Positions 1 to 9,985 of a stretch of 36,559 nucleotides of DNA are shown piece by piece. Both the position numbers and the translations under genes were made by a program. The DNA comes from an uncultured Verrucomicrobia subdivision 3 bacterium (GTDB taxonomy: Bacteria > Verrucomicrobiota > Verrucomicrobiia > Limisphaerales > UBA8199), in NCBI GenBank assembly GCA_903913865.1, contig CAIWMU010000102.1, positions 1 to 36,559 of the forward strand, written 5' to 3'. The notes under the pieces are model-generated. The model ran no database searches. It saw only the letters and a list, made by a program, of their open reading frames with translations, and was not told the origin of the DNA. Positions within the stretch are counted from its first letter, which is position 1. Every line of letters begins with the position of its first letter.

Positions 1-3000
1 CGGCTCTTGTCCTCCGCCGAGACGGTCAGGACCGCCTTGCTGACTGTCAGCGTGGCGCTGTTGGTGGTCACACTGTAATTGCCCAGTTTCCCATCCGGAT
101 CACTCAGCGAGGGGACGATGTTGTAGGTCCCCACAGGACTCGCCGCCGTAGCAACCGTGGCATACGCCCCACTGATGTTGTCGTTGTTCACGATCCCGGC
201 AACCGTTCCCGTCAAGACCGGATTCCCGGCCCCATACACCCGGTTCGTCGCATTCGCCGTGATCGTCATCTCAGCCCGGTTCACTGTCAAAACCCCATTC
301 GTAAAGCTAAACCCATAGTTTGTGGCGCTGAGCGAGCCAATCGCTGCCGTGATCGGGTATGCTCCGACCACACTGGCGGTGATGGCTGTGGTCGTGATGG
401 ACGGGGCTCCACCCAGAAGAGATACGCTCTCTCCGTTCAGCCAACCGCTGTAACTGGCGGTGAACACGGGATTGGTCTGGCCATACACCCTGCTCTTATA
501 GTCCGCAGCCACCAACAGCGTTGCCTTCCCCACGGTCAGGGTGTTTGTCACGCTCCCGGCGTAGTTGGCCTCATCAACCGTCCCAACCACCGTGTAACTC
601 CCGGCAACAATGGGTGCATCGGCCGATCCGCCGTAGCTGATCGTAACCGCCAACCCCGTGGGTGTGGTTGTCGAGGTCACGATCCGTGCCGTTCCACTGT
701 AGGTCTGACTCAGGGCACCCAGCTCAACCGTGGCGGACGCCTTGTCCACCACGATCGCAAAAGTGTTGGTCGCCGTCAGTAAGCCATCACTGGCCACCAG
801 CCTCACCCAATTGCTCCCGGCCGCCGTCGGGGTCCCGGAGAAGGTTCGGGTGTCTGAAATCAGCGTGATCCCGACCGGCAGACCGGAAGCGGTGTAACTT
901 AGGGGGTTGCCATCAGCGTCGGAGAAGGTCCCCGACGGGAAGGTGTAGCTGAAGGCTGCGGCATAGGTGGCCGATTGATTGGTGACGGCTGTCGTAACCA
1001 CGGGGGCCTGATTCACCGCCAGTGTGCGGAAGCTGATAGTGGAACCATGATTCGTCCCTGCCACATTGGTTCCCACCACACTGTAGTAATAGGTCGTCTC
1101 AGGCAACAACCCGGTCAACTGATTGCTCACAGTCACAACACTCAAACCTGGCAGATCACTCTGGACCAGAACCTGATCAGCCAGATTCGTTGTTGATCCA
1201 TATTGGAGGAACACCCCTGATGGGGTTCCTTGCGGATTGATGCTGGCGTTCAGGAAAGCCGAGTTGCTGCTGATGCCGCTCGCTGGAAGGGTTGTCACCG
1301 TGGGACTGGTAAATACCGTGACATTCACTGCTCCTGTGCTGCTCTGGTAATTGGTTGCGGCAAACGGCGTGAAGGTGACGCTCTGAGCAACCCATCCGGC
1401 ATCCGGCGTGGTGGATGGCACCGTCCAGCTGAACACTCCGGCAGGAGTGACCGTCCCTCCCGTCAACGTCGAGCTAGCCAACGTCTCTCCAAAGGGGATG
1501 GCACTTGCGGTGGGCCAAACGGTAACGACGGGCAGGGCCTTCGTCACAGTGAGGCTGACCAGTCGGTTCGTGGTGGTGTAGTTGTTGGTGTCGGTTGGTG
1601 TGTAGATCACACTCTGCGACCCAACGCCAACGCCCGGGGTATGCGTCGGTGCCGCCCAGCCAAAGAAACCGGCTGGCACACCGATGCCGCCACTAAGGGA
1701 CGATGCCAGGAGTGTCTGCCCGTAGGCGATGGAACTGGCACCCGGCCAGACGGTCACAGTCGGCACGCTCTTGTTGACTGTCACGTTCACAAGAAAGTTG
1801 GTCGTGCTGTAGTTGGTGGTGTCCGTGGGTGTGAAGGTGACGCTCTGCTGCGCTGTACCGGCGTCAGGTGCGGTCGCTGGAGTTGTCCAACTGAAGCTGC
1901 CTGCAGGAGTGGCTGAACCGCCACTGAGCCCCGAACCTGCCAGTGTTTGACCATAGGCAATGGGAGCCGCAGCAGGCCAGGCAGTCACAACCGGGGTCGC
2001 TTTGCCAATAGTCTGCATGAGGGCAACGGCATTGGAGGATCCATTGTAGTTGCAGTCGCCGCTATATAGGACAGTGATGTTGTGTATTCCAAAAGCCAGC
2101 CGGTTGGTGGTGAAGGTCGCAACACCGGCCATCAACGCCCCCCTTCCGAGCGGCGCTCCACCGTCGCTGAATGTTACGAAGCCAGAAGCCTGTCTGGGGA
2201 CCACCGTTGAAGTGATGGTCACACTGGCTCCGTAAACCGAGGGATTCAGGCTTGATTCAAGGGTGATGGCTGAATCAGCCAGCGTGCGTGATCCGGTTGC
2301 AGCCAGCGTTGTGAAAGACATCGTCTCGCCCATGGCGGTTGATACGCCGTTACCCGCCACGGCACGGTAGTAATAGGTGGTGTCAGGGAGAAGGCAGTCC
2401 GCAATCCCGCTGATGGGCTGCGGGGTGCTGCCGGTCAGGCCGGTCTGGGCCGGTGCCACCATCAAATCAGGGCCTGGTTGCAGGGAAATCTTGCGGACAC
2501 AATAGTAGTCGGCAACATACAACAGGGTTCCTGAGCGGTTCACCGCCACTCCCCTGGGCCAACTGAATTGGGCGGTGGCGGCGGGGCCATTCATCAATGC
2601 ATACCCATTGGTATTTCCGGCAATGGTCGTCACAACCCCATTTGTGGTCACCATCCGGATCAAACTATTATAGGAGTCAGCCACATAAATATTACCAGAG
2701 CCATCCACCGCCATTCCTTCCGGATGGTTGAATTGTGCCGCAACACCCGCCCCGTCTGCATAGCCAAAATTTGTCGAGCCTGCCAGGGTCGTTACCACCC
2801 CGTCCATCGTGACCTTACGAATACAATTGTTACTGTATTCCGTGACGTATAACACGTTCGCTTCCAGGTCCACAGTAACACACTGCGGACCATTGAATCT
2901 CGCCCCACTTCCGGTGCCGTCAACGTAGCCCGCATTCGTGGACCCGGCAAAAGTCGAAACCACCCCTTCACTCGTTATCTTGCGGATGCAGTTGTTGCCA

Positions 3001-6000
3001 TAGTCCGCAAGATATACATTGCCCGCATTATCAACCCCCAAACCGGCCGTGGAGCAGAACCGCGCAAGGTTGCCCGGGCCATCGACATAACCGGGGGCGG
3101 ACTGGGAGGAGTTGGTCGCGCCGGCCAGCAATGTCACCATCCCGTTGGTCGAAATCTTCCGAATGTTGTTATAATAATAATCAGACACATAAATGGTGCC
3201 CATGCCGTCCACGGCAATGCCGAATGGGTACACAAACCTCGCCGTGGCGATCGGACCGTCCAGATAACCGGAACCACTACCAGCGAAGGTCGTAACAAGC
3301 TGGTCCGGAGCGACTTTGCGAATCCGGGAAGTGTAGGTATCAGCAACCAGCACACTGCCTGTTTTGTCCAGGGCCAATGAAAACAAGTCCTGAAATTTCG
3401 CTTCAATGCCGGGCCCATCTGCATATCCACCGCGATTTGTGCCTGCGAGAGTGCTAAACATGAGCTGCGCGTTTGTCGCATACTCAAACAAAGTCCACGT
3501 CGGCGCGTCGTTGGGATTGACACTGCCATTCAAAGTAGCAGTGCTGCCCCCTATCCCGGTGGAAGGTGCCGTTGTCACACTGGGGGAACCGTAAACGGCC
3601 AGTGACAGCACGACAGTGTTCGTGCATCCAATGTAATCACTGTACCCCGAATACTCTGCCGTTATGTCGTGGATGCCTAAACTCAGCGTGGTAAGAGAGT
3701 ATGAGAAGATCCCGCCACTCAGGTAGGTAGTGGATCCAATCCTCACACCGTCAGACTTCAACGTCAGGCTGCCCGAATTGACAGGCGGTGTAACACTCGC
3801 GGTCACGGTTACCAAGTAGCCGAGGCCGGTTGGATTCCGGCTGGATGTGACAGTGACGCTTGTGGGACACTTGCCCACCACCTGCTCGAGGGCGGGTGAA
3901 TTGGTCGCCCGTTGGAAGAACAAATCCCCACTGTATTCGGCGGTAATGCTGTGGGCACCCGCCACCAGATTGCTGGTCGTGAAAGTGGCGATACCCTCGC
4001 TTAACACGACCGTGGCAAGGTTGGCACCACCATCCCGAAAGACCACTCTGCCAGTCGCTATGCTGGGGGAAACCGTCGCAGTGAACGTCACGCTATCCCC
4101 ATAGATGGATGGGTTCAGTCCGGAGTTCAGGACAAGTGTGGAAGGGTTGGGGGGAGCCGTGGTTGTAAAGCCATGCGTCTCACCATAGTTCGTGCCCGCA
4201 CTGTTTGTGACCACAACCCGGAAGTAGTAGGTGGTGTAGGGGAGCAGGCCGGTTATGACATTGCTTATGCCGAGATCATTGCTGCCCGTAAATCCGGTTT
4301 GAACCGGCAACGAAACGACGGTTGCTCCCAGTTGGCTCACCAGTTTGCGGATGGTGTGGTTCCCTGAGTCCGCAACATACAAATTGCGACCACTGTCCAC
4401 AGCAACGCCAGTCGGCCGGTTGAACTTCGCCGCACTCCCGATTCCGTCGGTGGTGCCAGTCGAGTTCGTGCCAGCCACGGTCGTCACAAATCCTGCGGTA
4501 TCGATTCTGCGGATCCGGAAATTATCCCGATCTGCCACGTAGATGTTACCGTCGTAGTCCACCGCAACGCCGCATGGGTGATAAAACTTCGCCGCACTCC
4601 CGATTCCGTCCGCCCAACCGGCACTACCATCACCCGCCAGAGTCGTGACGACTCCCTCCTGCGTAACCTTGCGGATGCAGTTATTGGTCAGATCGGCAAC
4701 GATCACGTTTCCCAGCTTGTCCAGCGCCACCCCAAACGGGTTGTTGAACATCGCAAGGCTCCCCGCTCCGTCCACGAAGCCGGTTGAGTTGGTACCTGCC
4801 AGCGTCCTCACCATGCCCGCCGCCGTAATTCCCCGGATGCGTTGGTTGCCGCTGTCCGCCACAAAGAGGTTGAGGTCATTGTCCACCACAACCCCGGAAG
4901 GCAGATGGAATCTCGCCTCTCCGGCGAACGCATCAAGGTAACCATCTGTGTTCGTGCCAAAACCCGGAAGCATACCAGCAAACGTCGTTACCAACCCCGC
5001 CTGCGTGATCTTCCTGATGCAGGGCAGGTTCCCCTCGGCCACCCACACGTTGCCAGCGTAATCCACCGAAACACCCGCCGGCCAGTTGAACCTGGCAGCC
5101 CGTCCCAGTCCATCCGATGCGCCGCTATTGTTTGTGCCCGCTAGCGTGGTGACCACACCGAGAGGCGAAATTTTGCGGATGCAGTGATTGGCCGAGTCGG
5201 CCACGTAAACATTATTCGAGCGATCCACCGCCACCCCTCTCGGAGTGTAGAACCGTGCGGCGCCACCGGTGCCGTCACGGTAGGCACCATATCCATCATA
5301 AGTGCCGGCCAGCGTGGTCACATTCCACCCCCCTGCATTGGTTGAGTATTGTATAAAGGCTCCCGTGGCGAGATGGCTGGCGTTGACAAGGCCACTCACC
5401 GTCGCGTTGGTCCAGGTGACATCAGTGGCTGCGAGGGTCGATGGCACCGGTGCGTTGCACATAAGGATTTCGACCGCCGGTGAACTTCCCGAGGCGGCAT
5501 AGTTTGCGTCCCCCGAATATTCGGCCGTAATACCACGCCACCCGGTGACCAGATTTCCTGCGTCAAGAACAGCCCTGCCACCGGCCAGGGCAACAGTGCC
5601 CAGGATGTTCGTCCCGTCCTTGAAAGTCACAGTGCCAGTGATGGGCGTCTGTGAGTCAACGGTTGCCACAATGGATGTCAAACCAACGGAAGTTCCAACA
5701 GCTGCGAAATTCGTACTCGCTACGAGGCTGGTTGTTGTTCTGCCCTTGGTCCAAAAGCTCATCGTTAGGCCATTTTCTTTTGGCACGTTTACTCCCACAG
5801 CTCTGTGGTAGTAGGTGGTCGCCGGCAAAAGGCCAGTGATCGTGTTGCTGAAAATCATCACACTGGAGCCGCCAAGCCGGGTCCAAACGGTCGTCGAAGC
5901 CACCGGCGGGGCCATTTGGTATTCAAGTTCACGAATGCAGTGGTTGTAAAGATCCGTCAAACGGATGTTTCCCCGGTCGTCCAAAACCACACTGGTTGGA

Positions 6001-8144
6001 ACGTCGAAAGCTGAGAGAGTGCCAACTCCATCCACGAACCCGCTAAGGCCGCACCCCGCCAAAGTGTTCACGATTCCCAAGGGTGTCACCAACCGGATTC
6101 GGTGGTTACCAGAATCCGCCACCACCAAACTGCCCACCCGATCAATCGCCACTCCCGTCGGCGATTTGAACCTGGCACCCGCGCCCACCCCATCACTCCA
6201 TCCAGCAACGTTCGTGCCTGCCAGCGTTGTCACCACTCCCGAGGGGGTCACTTTACGGATACAATGGTTGCCAGTGTCGGCAACGAACACGTTACCTGCA
6301 CCATCGACTGCAACCCCCTGGGGGGCGTTGAATTGCGCCAGGCTCCCAACTCCGTCGGACCAGCCAGCAGTGTTGGTCCCCGCCAGAGTTGTGACTTTCC
6401 CATAACGGTCGATCTTTCGGATCCGGTTGTTGCCTGTGTCGGCCACATAAACCGTTTCACCCCATTCATTAGCTGCTTGGACTGCGATCCCCCTTGGGGA
6501 AGTGAAATGAGCCACCGAACCGTCCCCGTCTTGAAAACCGTCCACACTTCCAGCCACCGTAACAACCTGACTGGTCTCAGTTAAACTACTAGGAGGAGGC
6601 AGGGAGATTCCCCGTATCCGGTGGTTACCCGTATCCGAAACGTACACCGAGATCCACCCGTGCCTGTCGGTATCAACCGCCACGGCACTTGGGCAGCGGA
6701 AGCGGGCACTCAACAGGTTTGTCCCATCCCATGTGCCGGGACTCCCCGGCCCGCTCCCCGCAAGCGTAGTCACCATCCCATTTGTTGTAATCACTCGAAT
6801 AACGTGGTTGCTGCTGTCCGCCACATATGTATTGCCAGCGATGTCCATCGCAAGCCCCGCCGGGTAGCTGAACCGGGCCACTGTGCCAGTACCAGGCCAT
6901 AGGCCGTTGAAGGAACCGGCCAGGATGCTGGATGCCCAATTCCCATTGGTCGTGTATTCCGAAAAAGCATCCGTTGGAACTCCGTTGGGATTCACCGTCC
7001 CGCCCAATGTCGCGGAGGTCGCCCCGATCTCTCCCGCCGGCAAAGTGGTGACGGTTGGTCCCGCACACACCGTCTGCACTAACGGAGTCGCGTTCACCCA
7101 GCCGTCATATTTCAAGTCCCCCCCATACGCGGCCGTGATGTTGTGCGTGCCGACCGCAAGCTCATTCGTGGTAAAACCCCTCGCAGTGAACGTCGCAATC
7201 CCCCCGGCCAGGCTGCTGGTGCCAAGGGTCCTGGTCCCGTCTTTGAACGTCACAGTTCCGGTGGCATCGCCCGGCCAGACCGTCGCCGTGAATGTCACAT
7301 CACGCCCAACAGTCGAGGGATTCACGCTGGAAGACTCCGTAACCATGGACGGTGCCTTGGGCCCAAACGCCTTGAAGGTCGCCATTACCCCTTCCCATCC
7401 CGTATAGACACCAGCCGAAAAGGGACTCAGCTCACCCTCCAACCAGGGGCGTTCAACCGCATTTGCGACCCGACCCAATGCGAAAACCTTGGTCTTATAA
7501 CTCCAATTGACATCAGTGCGAATGGCAGTCGCAGTGTCCAAAAGCGAAAATGAATTCAACAGGGATGTCAGAGTTGGAATGTTGTCTGCAAGGCGGATTC
7601 CCCCAATCCATAACTCCTCAGCCTGCGTGGTGGTCTCCGTGATCCCGATCGATATATTCGTTCCCGTGCCAACAGCACTGTTGGTCCGGTCCAGACAATC
7701 CACCACCCGTAATCCTGAGTACTCCATGACGACCGCTGCCGCAGGCATGGGCTGGAGAAACCAGTCGAAATTAATTGTTAACAGGTTGGACGCCCCTATG
7801 ACACGGGGTGCGTACCAAACTTCAAGCGAAACCCCTGAATTAAGCCCCACCTCTGTTGCCCTGACCCAGTTGGCACCCACTTGCGTTATCGACTTGACCG
7901 GTGCGCTCGCTCCGATAACCGCGATCAAAGTGTTCAAATTCGTTGGCCCGTCCGGCAGGGCACAGACCAGGTTTGTAGCCAGGGGGGCGATGGCGGTTGC
8001 GCTTTGCACCAGTTGCACATCCGCCGCACCACCCAGCACCCTCGACAAGAGCAAACAACAAAAGATTGCCAGACGCCCAAAACGGGATGGAAAAGCATCG
8101 TTCGAGGCTGAGTTTACGCTTTTTAATGAAGTAACATTTTTCAT
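1..8144 (-). CDS. Giant secreted NHL/Ig-like/MBG repeat protein (3' end outside window)
   Basis: An open frame of 2,714 codons runs from ATG 8144 off the left edge without a stop. The N-terminus has a long n-region and a hydrophobic stretch (residues 25-41, ending LGGAA), so it is probably secreted. Residues 42-260 are an unrecognised beta-rich domain. After that come: Big_3_5-type Ig (269-359), FN3-like, NHL block 1 (405-750), FN3-like, Ig (809-896), FN3-like, NHL block 2 (939-1269), FN3-like, two Ig (1339-1519), FN3-like, NHL block 3 (1562-1886), FN3-like, Ig (1956-2046), three tandem Ig-like repeats with a YGQTL-type motif (2046-2282), FN3-like, a He_PIG-like domain (about 2380-2460) and MBG repeats to the edge. 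Each NHL block shows six NHxIRK-type motifs, the blade count of a six-bladed propeller. Proteins of this kind are extracellular and their ligands are mostly unknown. No catalytic domain is visible. A sorting signal, if any, lies beyond the window. No clear Shine-Dalgarno site precedes the ATG. Confidence 0.9.
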   Translation of the reverse strand, partial: MKNVTSLKSVNSASNDAFPSRFGRLAIFCCLLLSRVLGGAADVQLVQSATAIAPLATNLVCALPDGPTNLNTLIAVIGASAPVKSITQVGANWVRATEVGLNSGVSLEVWYAPRVIGASNLLTINFDWFLQPMPAAAVVMEYSGLRVVDCLDRTNSAVGTGTNISIGITETTTQAEELWIGGIRLADNIPTLTSLLNSFSLLDTATAIRTDVNWSYKTKVFALGRVANAVERPWLEGELSPFSAGVYTGWEGVMATFKAFGPKAPSMVTESSSVNPSTVGRDVTFTATVWPGDATGTVTFKDGTRTLGTSSLAGGIATFTARGFTTNELAVGTHNITAAYGGDLKYDGWVNATPLVQTVCAGPTVTTLPAGEIGATSATLGGTVNPNGVPTDAFSEYTTNGNWASSILAGSFNGLWPGTGTVARFSYPAGLAMDIAGNTYVADSSNHVIRVITTNGMVTTLAGSGPGSPGTWDGTNLLSARFRCPSAVAVDTDRHGWISVYVSDTGNHRIRGISLPPPSSLTETSQVVTVAGSVDGFQDGDGSVAHFTSPRGIAVQAANEWGETVYVADTGNNRIRKIDRYGKVTTLAGTNTAGWSDGVGSLAQFNAPQGVAVDGAGNVFVADTGNHCIRKVTPSGVVTTLAGTNVAGWSDGVGAGARFKSPTGVAIDRVGSLVVADSGNHRIRLVTPLGIVNTLAGCGLSGFVDGVGTLSAFDVPTSVVLDDRGNIRLTDLYNHCIRELEYQMAPPVASTTVWTRLGGSSVMIFSNTITGLLPATTYYHRAVGVNVPKENGLTMSFWTKGRTTTSLVASTNFAAVGTSVGLTSIVATVDSQTPITGTVTFKDGTNILGTVALAGGRAVLDAGNLVTGWRGITAEYSGDANYAASGSSPAVEILMCNAPVPSTLAATDVTWTNATVSGLVNASHLATGAFIQYSTNAGGWNVTTLAGTYDGYGAYRDGTGGAARFYTPRGVAVDRSNNVYVADSANHCIRKISPLGVVTTLAGTNNSGASDGLGRAARFNWPAGVSVDYAGNVWVAEGNLPCIRKITQAGLVTTFAGMLPGFGTNTDGYLDAFAGEARFHLPSGVVVDNDLNLFVADSGNQRIRGITAAGMVRTLAGTNSTGFVDGAGSLAMFNNPFGVALDKLGNVIVADLTNNCIRKVTQEGVVTTLAGDGSAGWADGIGSAAKFYHPCGVAVDYDGNIYVADRDNFRIRRIDTAGFVTTVAGTNSTGTTDGIGSAAKFNRPTGVAVDSGRNLYVADSGNHTIRKLVSQLGATVVSLPVQTGFTGSNDLGISNVITGLLPYTTYYFRVVVTNSAGTNYGETHGFTTTAPPNPSTLVLNSGLNPSIYGDSVTFTATVSPSIATGRVVFRDGGANLATVVLSEGIATFTTSNLVAGAHSITAEYSGDLFFQRATNSPALEQVVGKCPTSVTVTSSRNPTGLGYLVTVTASVTPPVNSGSLTLKSDGVRIGSTTYLSGGIFSYSLTTLSLGIHDITAEYSGYSDYIGCTNTVVLSLAVYGSPSVTTAPSTGIGGSTATLNGSVNPNDAPTWTLFEYATNAQLMFSTLAGTNRGGYADGPGIEAKFQDLFSLALDKTGSVLVADTYTSRIRKVAPDQLVTTFAGSGSGYLDGPIATARFVYPFGIAVDGMGTIYVSDYYYNNIRKISTNGMVTLLAGATNSSQSAPGYVDGPGNLARFCSTAGLGVDNAGNVYLADYGNNCIRKITSEGVVSTFAGSTNAGYVDGTGSGARFNGPQCVTVDLEANVLYVTEYSNNCIRKVTMDGVVTTLAGSTNFGYADGAGVAAQFNHPEGMAVDGSGNIYVADSYNSLIRMVTTNGVVTTIAGNTNGYALMNGPAATAQFSWPRGVAVNRSGTLLYVADYYCVRKISLQPGPDLMVAPAQTGLTGSTPQPISGIADCLLPDTTYYYRAVAGNGVSTAMGETMSFTTLAATGSRTLADSAITLESSLNPSVYGASVTITSTVVPRQASGFVTFSDGGAPLGRGALMAGVATFTTNRLAFGIHNITVLYSGDCNYNGSSNAVALMQTIGKATPVVTAWPAAAPIAYGQTLAGSGLSGGSATPAGSFSWTTPATAPDAGTAQQSVTFTPTDTTNYSTTNFLVNVTVNKSVPTVTVWPGASSIAYGQTLLASSLSGGIGVPAGFFGWAAPTHTPGVGVGSQSVIYTPTDTNNYTTTNRLVSLTVTKALPVVTVWPTASAIPFGETLASSTLTGGTVTPAGVFSWTVPSTTPDAGWVAQSVTFTPFAATNYQSSTGAVNVTVFTSPTVTTLPASGISSNSAFLNASINPQGTPSGVFLQYGSTTNLADQVLVQSDLPGLSVVTVSNQLTGLLPETTYYYSVVGTNVAGTNHGSTISFRTLAVNQAPVVTTAVTNQSATYAAAFSYTFPSGTFSDADGNPLSYTASGLPVGITLISDTRTFSGTPTAAGSNWVRLVASDGLLTATNTFAIVVDKASATVELGALSQTYSGTARIVTSTTTPTGLAVTISYGGSADAPIVAGSYTVVGTVDEANYAGSVTNTLTVGKATLLVAADYKSRVYGQTNPVFTASYSGWLNGESVSLLGGAPSITTTAITASVVGAYPITAAIGSLSATNYGFSFTNGVLTVNRAEMTITANATNRVYGAGNPVLTGTVAGIVNNDNISGAYATVATAASPVGTYNIVPSLSDPDGKLGNYSVTTNSATLTVSKAVLTVSAEDKS

Positions 8145-8164
8145 ATGGAAAATAATCTGGCCGG

Positions 8165-8200
8165 GTGATCGTGGCAGCAGAACGAATGAAGGTCGATCAC
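8165..8200. promoter_or_regulatory. Possible operator upstream of the giant gene
   Basis: GTGATCG (8165-8171) and its exact complement CGATCAC (8194-8200) form a 7-bp inverted repeat spaced by 22 bp, about 20 bp upstream of the giant gene's start codon. Half-sites two helical turns apart would suit a dimeric regulator. A 7-bp match can occur by chance, so this is only a candidate. Confidence 0.2.
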
Positions 8201-8944
8201 GGATTTCGGGTTCCCCTCATCTGAGCATCGTTTAAAACCCTTTTCCGAAAAGCTGCCGCTGCAGAGTCTGCTCGATTGGGAAATTACCCCGTTGAACACA
8301 CCAGTCCGCACCGTCTTTGTGCTGGCATCACCGGGTTGACTTCTTGGTCCGGTCACCGAACCATCAATTGCAACGCCGAGTTTGCCTCTCACAAACGGAA
8401 CAGCCCCATGTTCGAGCTCTGATGTAAGGCACATAAGAGCGCCTGCACGACGGTTTGCTCTTCTGATGGGGCGGAAAGATGCGAACGCAGTTGGGCTCGT
8501 GGCACTGATGGAATACCTTCCACTTGCCCTGCTTTGGACACCGCCTTCTTCGGAGCCGCAACAACCTCCGCCAAGGGAACATCCCGAGCCCTCCAGGCGA
8601 GTGCACTCCCCCCACTTTAAAGACAGCACGAAGGTTCCTCGGATCAGGTTGGACAGATTCCTTTGCAAGACTCAAGGATGGTTACACTTTTGACTGCAGG
8701 GTGCCACCAAACCAGACGGCCGGTATCCCATGAGGTTGAAACAAAAATCAACAGCAGGAGACAGGGTTATGTCATCAGCTTCATTCGCAAAATTTGGATG
8801 AGTTTGTCTTCTTATGTGTACATCACGCTTATGATTATGCATCCAACCGAGAAATTCTCACGAACAGATACCACTCTTCAACATAATTCTGCATTATGCT
8901 ACCCTTTTTTTTCATTTTGGCCTTTGATGGAGAACTTTTGATTG

Positions 8945-8991
8945 TTCAGGGTACCCTGGTCAATTAAGAAGTCTTGACAGGGTACCCTGAA
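8945..8991. repeat. Inverted repeat built from two copies of a 12-bp palindrome
   Basis: CAGGGTACCCTG, itself a perfect palindrome, occurs at 8947-8958 and 8978-8989. Flanking bases extend this to an inverted repeat with arms 8945-8963 and 8974-8991, differing by one inserted G, around a 10-nt AT-rich spacer. Each palindrome can bind a dimer, or the whole unit can fold as a hairpin. No T-run follows, so it is not a simple terminator. It sits in an AT-rich non-coding stretch with no adjacent intact gene on either side. Confidence 0.6.
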
Positions 8992-9131
8992 AGTTTTCCT
9001 ATTCCCCTCCCCTGCACCGAAGGTGCGAACCATGTCAACCTGAGATACTACCCCCGGAAATTGGGCATTGGAATGGTTCGAGGACTTAAGGACCGGCTTG
9101 ATCTGATGAATTCCCCGGGGATGATTATCAC

Positions 9132-9211
9132 GGGCTTTCAGCCCTTTGGATCCAGTTCATGGCAACACCCAGGCCGGTTGGCCTGGGCTTACATAGTGTA
9201 CGCCGTTGGCG
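9132..9211. repeat. REP-like triple-hairpin element
   Basis: Three perfect hairpins lie within 80 bp: GGGCT-TTC-AGCCC (9132-9144), CCCAGGCC-GGTT-GGCCTGGG (9168-9187) and CGCC-GTT-GGCG (9201-9211). A fourth short G5/C5 hairpin follows at 9224-9235. From memory, similar strings of small hairpins are dispersed in many copies in Planctomycetes and Verrucomicrobia genomes. There is only one copy here, so its multi-copy nature is inferred. Confidence 0.5.
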
Positions 9212-9284
9212 CGGTGTGTAGGTGGGGGAGCCCCCTGACGCGGCAAACCGGTCTGCATCAACCCAAAACTGACTTCCCCATCCC

Positions 9285-9316
9285 CATCTGCGGTAATCTG
9301 CGCCCTCTGCGGATAA
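9285..9316. repeat. Triple ATCTGCGG-type short repeat
   Basis: Three imperfect tandem units, each containing TCTGCG and spaced 10-12 bp apart, span 9285-9316. From memory the pattern resembles a degenerate tandem motif dispersed in many PVC and Acidobacteria intergenic regions. Its function is unknown. It lies in the same non-coding stretch as the triple-hairpin element. Confidence 0.4.
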
Positions 9317-9369
9317 CCCCTCCCCTTCCCCATCTTCCCATTGCTGGGGCCCGACGCCAACAATACCGA

Positions 9370-9720
<351 letters not shown>

Positions 9721-9728
9721 TCAAGGTT

Positions 9729-9804
<76 letters not shown>

Positions 9805-9985
9805 TTTTAATTTCACCCCAACGAAACCATCCGGACATCAGCAATTCCGGGTTATCCGGACCGGGGTGGTTCCTGAACAGAACACCCGGAGTCGCCTGTT
9901 GATACGATGCGGCACCATAATGAATAACCGAACCGGAAAGCTTGGGCTTGAAACCGGTGCCCCGAAGATTGAAACTCCCCAGCTC

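Larger units (their letters stand above)
8145..9369. other. 1.2-kb gap without a convincing gene
   Basis: Between the giant gene and the BRCT fragment, short open frames overlap on both strands but none resembles a known family or shows consistent codon bias. Bases 8780-8950 are clearly more AT-rich than the surroundings. The right half carries a palindromic inverted repeat (8945-8991), a triple-hairpin element (9132-9211) and a triple ATCTGCGG-type repeat (9285-9316). The stretch looks like decayed sequence plus dispersed repeats. The promoter of the giant gene should lie in its left end, but no convincing -35/-10 pair was found. Confidence 0.5.

Noticed and set aside
4340-6930. NHL repeat DNA as a possible CRISPR-like array
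   Set aside because: The regular 160-180-bp period is protein repeats in an open frame; no identical direct repeats with spacers exist anywhere in the window.
662-8235. Many plus-strand open frames of 60-240 codons
   Set aside because: All are antisense to the continuous giant frame and show Arg/Pro/His-rich shadow composition.
8882-8912. CATAAT/ATTATG hairpin followed by eight T
   Set aside because: The stem is all A/T except one pair and six bases separate it from the T-run, too weak for a terminator call.
8141-8941. Overlapping short frames on both strands, up to 175 codons
   Set aside because: No recognisable motifs and no preferred frame; composition is like out-of-frame translation.
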